From the NCBI GenBank assembly GCA_002335115.1, contig DDCR01000052.1, forward strand, positions 1 through 5,773: a DNA stretch of 5,773 nt, in the 5' to 3' direction. Below the pieces are notes generated by a model. That model ran no database searches. It was not told the DNA's origin and was given only the letters and a program-made list of their open reading frames with translations. A program made the translations under genes and the position numbers. This document shows positions 1-5,465 of this stretch, piece by piece. The stretch comes from Oceanospirillaceae bacterium UBA2001 (GTDB lineage: Bacteria; Pseudomonadota; Gammaproteobacteria; Pseudomonadales; Balneatricaceae). The stretch's first letter is position 1. Each line of letters starts with the position of its first letter.

Positions 1-366
1 CTTGCTGCCCAAAAAGTCGTTGCATATAATACAGCGCTTGGAGAGGCAATACCGGCAGAACTCCTCCATTTTCTCGAGAATCCGCCAAAAACCAAAAACC
101 AAATTGGCCCGGGCGCACAATATGCGCGAAGGGATCTTTTGCTGGTCATTTTGCTAAAGTATTTGGTGACTGTTTACAAATTACCGCTGTACCCAAACCT
201 AACGACCCTGACCAAAGCCACTAACCAATCCGAAATGGAACAAGCCACAGCAATAGGCGTTCTACAAGCTGAATTGGCGCCACTGAGCGATCTGATTGCC
301 GCTGCTTCCCCTGCTTCGTTAGAACGAGCGACGCGTGCATTTGAAGCAAGATACCCATGGTTTTAA
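1..366 (+). CDS. Unrecognised protein, C-terminal part (5' end outside window)
   Basis: The frame starting at base 1 is open without interruption to the TAA at 364-366, giving 121 visible residues. The gene therefore enters from the left; an internal TTG at 139 is not a credible start. I see no catalytic motif. The visible part is mostly helical in character: a hydrophobic stretch around residues 46-60 (RRDLLLVILLKYLV), then a Thr/Gln-rich middle and an Ala-rich C-terminus ending in RYPWF. The hydrophobic stretch contains charged residues and is short, so I would not call it a membrane segment. The gene lies 83 bases upstream of the alpA-like gene on the same strand, so it may be an accessory gene of the same element. 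That is only positional inference; no function is assigned. Confidence 0.6.
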   Translation, partial: LAAQKVVAYNTALGEAIPAELLHFLENPPKTKNQIGPGAQYARRDLLLVILLKYLVTVYKLPLYPNLTTLTKATNQSEMEQATAIGVLQAELAPLSDLIAAASPASLERATRAFEARYPWF

Positions 367-406
367 TTGAAACCTTTTCTCCGAACATCGAGCCCTAACT
401 AGTCGA

Positions 407-412
407 CATAAT
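407..412 (+). promoter_or_regulatory. Possible -10 box for the alpA-primase operon
   Basis: CATAAT matches the sigma-70 -10 consensus at five of six positions and lies 37 bases before the alpA start, in the 83-base gap after the upstream gene. No good -35 hexamer sits 16-18 bases upstream. The promoter may therefore be weak or activator-dependent, or the operon may be read from farther left. Overlapping ACTAGT and GTCGAC palindromes lie just upstream (398-407) and could be a protein site. Confidence 0.3.
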
Positions 413-449
413 AGCGCATTCAAACTCTCAAAAGTTCATGGAGGTTTAA

Positions 450-665
450 ATGCGCTTTTTACGTATCGACGATATCATTCAGATCACTGGATTGAGCCGG
501 GCAACTGTATACCGGCTGGTCGAAAAAGACCGATTTCCGCGACCTAGACGGATTGGGGATAGGGCCGTGGCTTGGGTGCATTCTGAAGTTGAAGAATGGG
601 CTGACGGTCTGCCTGTTGCCAATCAGAACATCAATTGGCAGGGGATAAAAAATGATCAGCATTGA
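450..665 (+). CDS. AlpA-family (MerR-like HTH) transcriptional regulator
   Basis: This 71-residue protein has the layout of the phage AlpA family: a small winged-helix/MerR-like DNA-binding domain filling the whole chain. The start FLRIDDIIQITGLSRATVYR (residues 3-22) is the family's helix-turn-helix, where the second helix of the motif (LSRATVYR) would be the recognition helix. It is followed by the characteristic FPRPRRIGDRAVAWVHSEVE wing, and W45/W53 are in the usual places. The start is set by a strong GGAGG at 440-444, five bases before the ATG. In P4-like satellites and islands, AlpA proteins regulate integrase/excision and element genes; that role here is inferred from family. The 3' end overlaps the primase start by 14 bases, so the two are probably translationally coupled. 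Confidence 0.9.
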   Translation: MRFLRIDDIIQITGLSRATVYRLVEKDRFPRPRRIGDRAVAWVHSEVEEWADGLPVANQNINWQGIKNDQH

Positions 666-3096
666 GCAGGCTACCCAGACAAGAATTGCGCTGGTGAAAG
701 CAGGGTTTTGTCCCTTACCGTTTGCATGCAAAGAAAAACGCCCGGTAATCAGGAATTGGCAGCGGCTCGCTGGAAGCATCGATGAATCTTGCATCATTGG
801 TTGGCAAGAAAAATATCCCAATGCAACCGGTACTGGAGTGCTGGCAGGGCATCTAACAGTTGTCGATGTAGATGTTACGAAACCCGAACTGGTAGAGCCA
901 ATCAAAGCGGCCATCCAAAAAATCACCGGTGGCACCCCTCCTGAAAGGATTGGTAGCCCGCCCAAGACTGCTTTCTTTTTTCAGTCTGAAAACCCAATGA
1001 GAAAAAAGGTAAGCAAGCGCTATGGATCAGAACTAGTTCAGGATCAGCAACTTGAAGTTTTGGGGCAAGGCCAGTGTGTCGTAACGCACAACATTCATCC
1101 AGCAACTAATCAGCTTTATCTGTGGCCCGATATTGATCTTGTGAATTGCACCCTAGAGGGTCTTCCAAAAATCAATCAGTCACAGGTGAACGAAATAATT
1201 TCAACGGCAGAGCAAATCATGTCTTCGGCGGGGCTTGTTTCAAAACAGGACATAACGACCAGAGATAAAATTGTTTTTTCCACGATGAAACGCAGTGGTT
1301 ATGACGAAATTAGCACAGAGCAAATGCGAGATATTTTAAAGCATATTCCAAATCATGACCGTCACTATGATGATTGGACCAAGGTAGCTTTTGGCCTAAA
1401 TGCGTGGGGCGGTGCCGGGGCGGCTGAATTGTTCGACGAATGGTCTGCTAAATCTCCAAAAAATGATAAGGCATTCACTCAAAAAAAGTTTTTAGAGTGC
1501 GCTAATCCACACTCAGTGACTGTTGGTACAATAATCCATGAAGCCATGCAGGGGGGCTACAGGTTTCCAAAACGTCATGGAAAAACTGTTGTTAATTTGG
1601 AGAACGGTAACACCGAAAATCGAGTCTTTCTTCACAGTGGCAAGTTACATTCGTCTGTGAGTGAGATTGAAAAATATATGAGTGAAAGCAGCCTGAACTT
1701 TTATCAGTTTAATGGCCAACTCACCGAGATAATTGACCCCGAAGTACAAGAGGACAACATCAGCAACCATAGGCTGTTAGTGCATGATAGGGCCTCACTG
1801 CGCGATCGGCTCGGATTGGTTGTTCAACCTATGAAATATTCCCGGAAGACTGGAGATTGGTACCCAGCAAACGCGCCAGCAGAGGTTCTGGATGCACTTT
1901 TGTCTAGAGGTGTGAATTCCAAAATACAACAGCTTAAAACTATAGCCACAACGGCATACCTGTCTCCTGAAAATGAGTTGGTTAACAAGCACGGCTATGA
2001 CACAAAAAACAGGATTTACCTTGTTAAATCTGGAGCTGTGATTGCTGGAAAATCTTGCCAGCCATCCAAGCAAGCAGCACTGGAAAGTCTGAGCTATCTC
2101 AGAAGGTGGCTTGCTGACTTCCCCTTCAAATCAGAGGTTGATGAGTCAGTTGCGATGGCATGCCTAATGGCTGCAGCGGATCGAGTGAACCTCGATAACA
2201 TTCCACTGACAGCTTTTAACGCCCCTACAGCTGGAACTGGAAAAAGTTTGTTAGTGGACGTCATCGGAGTTGTATCGAGCGGCAAGCCAGTATCTGTGTT
2301 GTCCCAAGGTAAGGATGAGGCTGAAATGGAAAAAAGGCTCCATTCAGCAATGTTGCGTGGTGATACATTAATCAATGTTGATAACGTTGAACAACCTCTG
2401 GGGGGTGATGTTCTATGCCAAATCCTTACTCAACCAGTATTGCGGATTAGACCGCTAGGGGTGTCAAAACTCGTTGACGTTCTGAAGACATGCCAGATTG
2501 TTGCAACGGGCAACAATCTTGAGCTTGCAGGTGATGTGGTTCGAAGAAGTTTGGTTTGCAACCTAGACGCTGGCGTTGAGCGGCCTGAGCTACGGACGTT
2601 CAAATATGATGCGCGGAAAAGAGCATTGGATCAGCGTCATGAAATTGTTGGTCATGTTCTCACAATAATCAGATCATATTTGCTTCATGGTGCGCATGAG
2701 GGTCCCTCAACGCTGGGGTCATTTGAGCGGTGGTCAACTCGTATCCGAAACCCATTGATTTGGCTTGGCATGGCTGACCCTTCCATGAGCCAAGAGCAAA
2801 TTAGACAAAATGACACAAAGCTAGAGGCGCAAACTGATCTGCTTAAAATTCTCCACCAATGCTTTCCCGATGTGCCATTTAAAGCTCGTGAAATACTGTC
2901 TTTGCCAAAGCAAATAGATCAGGCCTCGCTAATTGAACATCTGAGCACACTTGGTTGTTACACAAAGGACACGATAGACATTACGCGTGTTGGCCGCATG
3001 CTTAAAAAACTGGACGGTAGAATTCTAGCTGATCTCTCACTGAAAAAAGCAGGGAGAAGCGGAGGCACTGTTACATGGGTTGTGGGTAAATCATGA
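652..3096 (+). CDS. Primase-polymerase/helicase-like replication protein (Prim-Pol + PriCT-2 + P-loop ATPase)
   Basis: This 814-residue protein has a multidomain replication architecture. Residues about 8-165 fit the bifunctional primase/polymerase (Prim-Pol, archaeo-eukaryotic primase) domain: the VVDVDV strand supplies the acidic pair D72/D74, followed by the R99-G101-PPK segment, then LEVLGQGQ and a conserved HP (149-150). Residues about 219-300 match PriCT-2 (YDEISTEQMRDILKHI, then DDWTKVAFGLNAW). After a linker, residues 435-460 carry the LSPENEL...GYD region. A P-loop ATPase/helicase-like domain follows: Walker A APTAGTGKS (524-532), Walker B-like TLINVDNVE (572-580), ATGNN (618-622, sensor-like), and paired arginines R631-R632 (arginine-finger candidate). 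The C-terminus (about 755-812) looks like a small winged helix. Its job would be to prime and unwind the element's own DNA. The ATG overlaps alpA and has AGGGG at 640-644. The Walker A first glycine is replaced by proline, as I recall for this family. Confidence 0.9.
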   Translation: MISIEQATQTRIALVKAGFCPLPFACKEKRPVIRNWQRLAGSIDESCIIGWQEKYPNATGTGVLAGHLTVVDVDVTKPELVEPIKAAIQKITGGTPPERIGSPPKTAFFFQSENPMRKKVSKRYGSELVQDQQLEVLGQGQCVVTHNIHPATNQLYLWPDIDLVNCTLEGLPKINQSQVNEIISTAEQIMSSAGLVSKQDITTRDKIVFSTMKRSGYDEISTEQMRDILKHIPNHDRHYDDWTKVAFGLNAWGGAGAAELFDEWSAKSPKNDKAFTQKKFLECANPHSVTVGTIIHEAMQGGYRFPKRHGKTVVNLENGNTENRVFLHSGKLHSSVSEIEKYMSESSLNFYQFNGQLTEIIDPEVQEDNISNHRLLVHDRASLRDRLGLVVQPMKYSRKTGDWYPANAPAEVLDALLSRGVNSKIQQLKTIATTAYLSPENELVNKHGYDTKNRIYLVKSGAVIAGKSCQPSKQAALESLSYLRRWLADFPFKSEVDESVAMACLMAAADRVNLDNIPLTAFNAPTAGTGKSLLVDVIGVVSSGKPVSVLSQGKDEAEMEKRLHSAMLRGDTLINVDNVEQPLGGDVLCQILTQPVLRIRPLGVSKLVDVLKTCQIVATGNNLELAGDVVRRSLVCNLDAGVERPELRTFKYDARKRALDQRHEIVGHVLTIIRSYLLHGAHEGPSTLGSFERWSTRIRNPLIWLGMADPSMSQEQIRQNDTKLEAQTDLLKILHQCFPDVPFKAREILSLPKQIDQASLIEHLSTLGCYTKDTIDITRVGRMLKKLDGRILADLSLKKAGRSGGTVTWVVGKS

Positions 3097-3101
3097 TGCA
3101 G

Positions 3102-3128
3102 AGGTGGGTTAGGTGGGTTAAGTGGGTT
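3102..3128 (+). repeat. Three tandem 9-bp G-rich repeats (iteron-like)
   Basis: AGGTGGGTT occurs at 3102-3110 and 3111-3119, and as AAGTGGGTT at 3120-3128, directly followed by GGGTTT. Degenerate related units (ATGGGTT, GTGGGTA) are already present in the last primase codons at 3075-3087. A tenth-base-exact inverse copy, AACCCACCTT, lies at 3214-3223. Short repeats right after a replication protein gene are typical iteron candidates. The protein that binds them is not known from sequence alone. Confidence 0.75.
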
Positions 3129-3131
3129 GGG
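3106..3131 (+). other. Potential G-quadruplex motif
   Basis: Four GGG tracts (3106-3108, 3115-3117, 3124-3126, 3129-3131) are separated by loops of 6, 6 and 2 bases. This satisfies the usual G3 N1-7 rule on the plus strand. The mirrored C-rich arm (3207-3230) gives a minus-strand counterpart if its C7 run is split. The folding itself is not shown by sequence. Confidence 0.5.
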
Positions 3132-3232
3132 TTTGCCGCTTAACTATTCAACTCGTCTGTTTAGCCTCTTTAAAGAAGGACAATAAAACAGATCTGCATG
3201 AGATAACCCCCCCAACCCACCTTACCCCCCTA
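3110..3232. repeat. Large imperfect inverted repeat, candidate replication origin
   Basis: The arm 3110-3131 pairs with 3211-3232 in 19 of 22 positions, including an unbroken 10-bp block (GTGGGTTGGG at 3122-3131 with CCCAACCCAC at 3211-3220). Inside, TCTGTTT (3156-3162) pairs with AAACAGA (3186-3192), and the centre holds the palindrome CTTTAAAG (3168-3175). All three are centred at about 3171-3174, so nearly the whole 120 bp forms one nested dyad with an AT-rich interior and GC-rich flanks. Family precedent: origins of satellite elements such as SaPIs lie downstream of their primase gene, with short repeats flanking an AT-rich core. Origin function here is inference; a cruciform regulatory or RNA element is the alternative. 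Confidence 0.55.
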
Positions 3233-3287
3233 TTTACGAGGGTCATTTAACTGAGTTCTGGTGTGAGTCATTTTGTCAGCTAATTTT

Positions 3288-3315
3288 AAAATAAGGGGGG
3301 GCTATATACCCCCCT
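3288..3315 (-). terminator. Intrinsic terminator of the HGGxSTGP gene
   Basis: Read on the minus strand, AGGGGGG (3315-3309) pairs with CCCCCCT (3300-3294) around an eight-base TATATAGC loop, and the RNA continues UUAUUUU (3294-3288). A short all-GC stem followed by a U-rich run is the standard intrinsic terminator form. It ends 42 bases past the stop codon of the minus-strand gene at 3357. On the plus strand the hairpin is followed by TCATGT, so it would not terminate primase transcripts well. Confidence 0.65.
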
Positions 3316-3356
3316 CATGTAATCGCTAGGAATGTGAGTGTTGGTTAGGGTACCTG

Positions 3357-3689
3357 CTAATCAATAACGCCTGCATATCGGAGTTGAAGTTCAATCATTT
3401 TTCGACGAGCCCAAAGCTCTTTTGTAATCATTGCTTGCCTTTTTCTTTCTGCAAGTTTGTCTTTGGTATAATGGCCGTGCTTGGTATTTGATCTAGCAAT
3501 GATTGCCTTGCCTTCGTTGGTCTTGGGGCCTGAAGATGCGCCTCCGTGAAGACGGCAGCGCCCTTTTTGTTTATTAGCTGGCCGTTTGCAGGGTGATCCA
3601 GATCTTGTTTTTGCTCCACATCTCTGTCCCGGCCATTCGGCCCCAAAACGCCATTCTAGACCAATCCTGACATCGCCTTTTGCTATCAT
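3357..3689 (-). CDS. HGGxSTGP-type putative zinc-binding small protein
   Basis: This 110-residue basic protein carries the signature of the HGGxSTGP family: RCGAKTRSGSPCKRPA (23-38), then GRCRLHGGASSGP (43-55), then KTNEGKAIIARS and KHGHYTK (70-76). C24, C34, C45 and H48 are spaced as a likely zinc-binding knuckle; metal binding is inferred. The C-terminal 35 residues are rich in Lys/Arg/Glu and look helical. Such proteins are common, uncharacterised passengers of prophages and integrative elements, so it probably belongs to the same element as alpA and the primase. It is transcribed toward the primase gene. The ATG has GGGG about eight bases upstream (3699-3702), and no other good start lies downstream of the in-frame stop near 3711. 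The second Ser (ASSGP instead of STGP) is a mild variant. The molecular role is unknown. Confidence 0.85.
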   Translation of the reverse strand: MIAKGDVRIGLEWRFGAEWPGQRCGAKTRSGSPCKRPANKQKGRCRLHGGASSGPKTNEGKAIIARSNTKHGHYTKDKLAERKRQAMITKELWARRKMIELQLRYAGVID

Positions 3690-3993
3690 CCCAGCTACCC
3701 CGATAATGAGGTATTATTATACCGCAAAAATCTAATAAAGCATATGTGGCTGCGCACTCATCGAGCATCAGCAGAAAGAAAGGGCTATTATTTTCAATGT
3801 TGACACTAGTCACACTGCCGTCGGCCCCATGTTCAAAGGCTCCCGCATAACCCTGATCAGCTAACTGGTCAAAGGTTTGCAAAGACGGTGGGCAGGATTT
3901 TCCTTCCACAGTTAGCGGGAAAAATGTCAATCCCCCAAAGCGCTGGACTGGTCCCGGTTCAATCAAAGTGAAATGCTGTGTAATGATATTCAT
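3574..3993 (-). pseudogene. Truncated ARPP-1-like protein, N-terminal part only
   Basis: From the ATG at 3993, preceded by TAGGAG at a seven-base spacing, the first 79 residues resemble the N-terminal half of the ARPP-1 domain: GPVQRFGGLTFFPL (14-27), a TFDQLADQGYAGAFE segment (40-54), GSVTSVNIENNSPFFLLMLDE (59-79). In that family, as I recall it, the last part continues as a GEELVGAKQNR-type block. Here the sequence instead becomes CAATYALLDF and then reads through the HGGxSTGP gene in another frame to a stop at 3574, so residues after about 79 (3757) are probably not native. ARPP-1 is linked by comparative genomics to ADP-ribosylglycohydrolase/conflict-type contexts; the biochemistry is unknown to me. 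A farther upstream ATG at 4020 lacks a better site. It is possibly expressed as a short protein, but most likely a remnant. Confidence 0.55.
3716..3721 (-). promoter_or_regulatory. -10 box for the HGGxSTGP gene
   Basis: A perfect TATAAT reads on the minus strand at 3721-3716, 26 bases before the ATG at 3689. This would place the transcript start near 3709 and leave a short leader with the GGGG ribosome binding site. The -35 region about 17 bases upstream (TATGCT) is poor. The box lies inside the stretch where the ARPP-1-like frame has already lost family resemblance. Confidence 0.5.
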
Positions 3994-4074
3994 TGTTTCG
4001 CTCCTACAGATAATTTTCATAGGAGTAACGAGGCAAACCCATAGATCTTACAGGCAACGTTAATTTTTTCTTAA

Positions 4075-4092
4075 TACTGGAAAAAGCCAGTA
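4075..4092. repeat. Short hairpin TACTGG/CCAGTA
   Basis: A perfect 6-bp inverted repeat (4075-4080 with 4087-4092) encloses a six-base A-rich loop between the two gene remnants. No T run follows on either strand, so it is not a convincing terminator. It may be chance. Confidence 0.25.
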
Positions 4093-4142
4093 AACATCTT
4101 CAGGGCTGCTTATAATGAAGCAGTCAACCAGCAGTTAGCAGA

Positions 4143-4261
4143 AGGGTGCAGATGGGTCTTGACCCAGAGGCAGGCGCAGTAAGACTATCATTTGTCCATT
4201 ATTCATCTACCGTGGCATGACCAAGTTGATTGCAGCGCCGGACGACACGCTCAAAAGGTAA
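4143..4261 (+). pseudogene. Class V aminotransferase (cysteine desulfurase-like) C-terminal remnant
   Basis: In the frame through 4152, the sequence reads MGLDPEAGAVRLSFVHYSS (4152-4208), followed by a stop at 4218. Shifting frame about 4206-4216 gives MTKLIAAPDDTLKR and a TAA at 4259-4261. Together this mimics the extreme C-terminus of class V PLP-dependent aminotransferases, where a GLxPEgGaVRvgxxHYNT strand is followed by an EEVDRLIxALD helix and the chain ends. The remnant holds no PLP lysine or other active-site part, and the frame upstream is closed by a TGA at 4116. A frameshifted, severely 5'-truncated gene piece is the simplest reading. It lies 58 bases before the CoA-transferase, so the intact ancestor may have been its upstream operon neighbour. 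Identification rests on about 35 residues. Confidence 0.5.
4153..4166. repeat. Perfect 6-bp inverted repeat TGGGTC-TT-GACCCA
   Basis: The arms 4153-4158 and 4161-4166 are exactly complementary around TT, about 154 bases upstream of the CoA-transferase start. It could be an operator-like half-site pair. However, it coincides with codons of the aminotransferase remnant (MGLDPE), so it may have no regulatory meaning. Confidence 0.2.
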
Positions 4262-4319
4262 GGGCCAGTTCCTTTGGAATTCTTTTTGATGAAGCTTGTA
4301 ATGCCCGAATAGGAGAAGC

Positions 4320-5465
4320 ATGAGCTCACTTAACAAATTAAAAGTGCTTGATCTCACAACTCACTTGTCTGGGCCTTATTGTTCGATGATCCTCGCGGAT
4401 CACGGTGCGGACGTTGTTAAGGTTGAAAACCCTAATGGGGGGGACCCATTAAGGCACTCACCGCCTTTTCAAGAGGGTGAGAGCGCACCTTTTATGCTTT
4501 GGAACCGGAATAAAAGGTCAGTCGTGCTGGACCTAAAAAAACATGATGACTTGCGCATTTTAAAGCAGATGGCTGAAAAAGCTGACGTGATGATTGAGAA
4601 CTTCAGGCCGGGAGTAGTTAAAAGGCTGGGTATTGATTATGACGCCGTCTCAAAAATAAACCCTACCGTAATATATTGCTCAATCTCTGGTTTTGGGCAA
4701 ACAGGTCCCTACGCTGGACGCGGGGGGTTTGATCTGATCGCAAATGCCATGTCAGGACTAATGTCAATAAATGGGCCTGCAGACGGCCCTCCCTTCAGAA
4801 TTCCGATGCCAGTTTCAGATGTATGCGCTGGAATGCACGCGGCCATTGGTATTTTAATGGCTTTAACTAATCGGCAAAACACTGGCGTTGGGCAATATAT
4901 TGATACAAGTCTTTTTGAAGCTGGTATATCGCTGGGTGTTTATGAAGCTGCGAGCGTGTTTGCAAATGGCGAGGTGCCAGAAAGACTTGGGCAAGCGCAC
5001 AGGGGGAGCGCGCCCTATCAGATGTTTGAAACCGCAGATGGGTATATCACCGTCGGTGGTGCGCAAGAGAACTTTTGGATTGCTCTATGCAAAGTACTTG
5101 GCTGTGAGCATTTTTTGAGTGACCCCAGATATCAAACAAAGAAAGATAGGGTACAGAACCATATCCAACTTGCTGGAGATTTGACCGCTTTCTTTAAAAA
5201 ATATTCAACTCAAGAGATCTGGAAATTACTCAAGGATGAGGGTATTCCAGCAGGCCCAGTATTAAATCATGTTGACGTTTTTAATGATCCTCAAACGCTT
5301 GCGCGAGGTATGGTTGAATTTGTCAATCATTCAAAGGTTGGAGAAATGAAAACCCTTGGATCCCCCGTAAAACTCTCAAAAACACCTGCAAAAATTTCCA
5401 AAGGTGCGCCATTATTTGGAGAGCATAACGATGAAGTGTTTAGCGATTGGAACATATTGAAATGA
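4320..5465 (+). CDS. CaiB/BaiF family (class III) CoA-transferase
   Basis: This 381-residue protein spans the whole family fold. N-terminal LKVLDLTTHLSGPYCSMILADHGADVVKVENP (7-38) is the CoA-binding signature, followed by NRNKRSVVLDLK (62-73), ADVMIENFRPGVVKRLGIDY (88-107) and SISGFGQTGPYAGRGGFDLIANAMSGLM (121-148). The motif PMPVSDVCAGMHAAIGILMAL (162-182) carries D167 at the position of the catalytic aspartate of formyl-CoA transferase. GVGQYIDTSLFEA and the C-terminal IPAGPVLNHVDVFNDPQ and LFGEHNDEV blocks complete it. The family moves CoA between carboxylic acids by an acyl-aspartyl mixed anhydride, in the cytoplasm. The substrate cannot be named from sequence; formyl-, carnitine-, succinyl- and racemase-type members share these motifs. 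Length is normal, with no damage seen. AGGAG at 4311-4315 lies four bases before the ATG, a short spacing. Likely chromosomal, not part of the element. Confidence 0.92.
   Translation: MSSLNKLKVLDLTTHLSGPYCSMILADHGADVVKVENPNGGDPLRHSPPFQEGESAPFMLWNRNKRSVVLDLKKHDDLRILKQMAEKADVMIENFRPGVVKRLGIDYDAVSKINPTVIYCSISGFGQTGPYAGRGGFDLIANAMSGLMSINGPADGPPFRIPMPVSDVCAGMHAAIGILMALTNRQNTGVGQYIDTSLFEAGISLGVYEAASVFANGEVPERLGQAHRGSAPYQMFETADGYITVGGAQENFWIALCKVLGCEHFLSDPRYQTKKDRVQNHIQLAGDLTAFFKKYSTQEIWKLLKDEGIPAGPVLNHVDVFNDPQTLARGMVEFVNHSKVGEMKTLGSPVKLSKTPAKISKGAPLFGEHNDEVFSDWNILK
4433..4451. repeat. G7 tract within a 7-bp inverted repeat inside the CoA-transferase gene
   Basis: TAATGGG (4433-4439) and CCCATTA (4445-4451) are exact inverted arms, and the run of seven G at 4437-4443 encodes part of N39-G40-G41-D42. 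A homopolymer in a hairpin early in a gene is a slippage-prone site. The frame as given is intact. Confidence 0.5.

Noticed and set aside
139..366. A complete 75-residue gene starting at TTG 139
   Set aside because: The same frame is open to the left edge without a stop, and no ribosome binding site precedes the TTG; it is the tail of a longer gene.
459..965. 168-codon minus-strand frame
   Set aside because: It lies opposite alpA and the primase N-terminus, both with clear family motifs; the translation has no recognisable character.
923..2375. Minus-strand frames at 923-1105, 1795-2073 and 2094-2375
   Set aside because: All are antisense to the Prim-Pol/ATPase coding sequence and lack motifs or ribosome binding sites.
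3102..3320. CRISPR-like array
   Set aside because: Repeat units are only 9 bp, contiguous and without spacers; the structure is iteron- or dyad-like.
3428..3646. 72-codon minus-strand frame
   Set aside because: It is a shifted-frame shadow of the HGGxSTGP gene.
4106..4123. TATAAT at 4111-4116 inside the inverted repeat CTGCTT/AAGCAG as a promoter-operator for the CoA-transferase
   Set aside because: No -35 match lies at a proper distance, it is about 200 bases from the start codon, and it lies beside a gene remnant, so chance is as likely.
4863..5118. Frames of 67 and 76 codons inside the CoA-transferase gene
   Set aside because: They overlap conserved CaiB/BaiF motifs in another frame or strand and show no family character.
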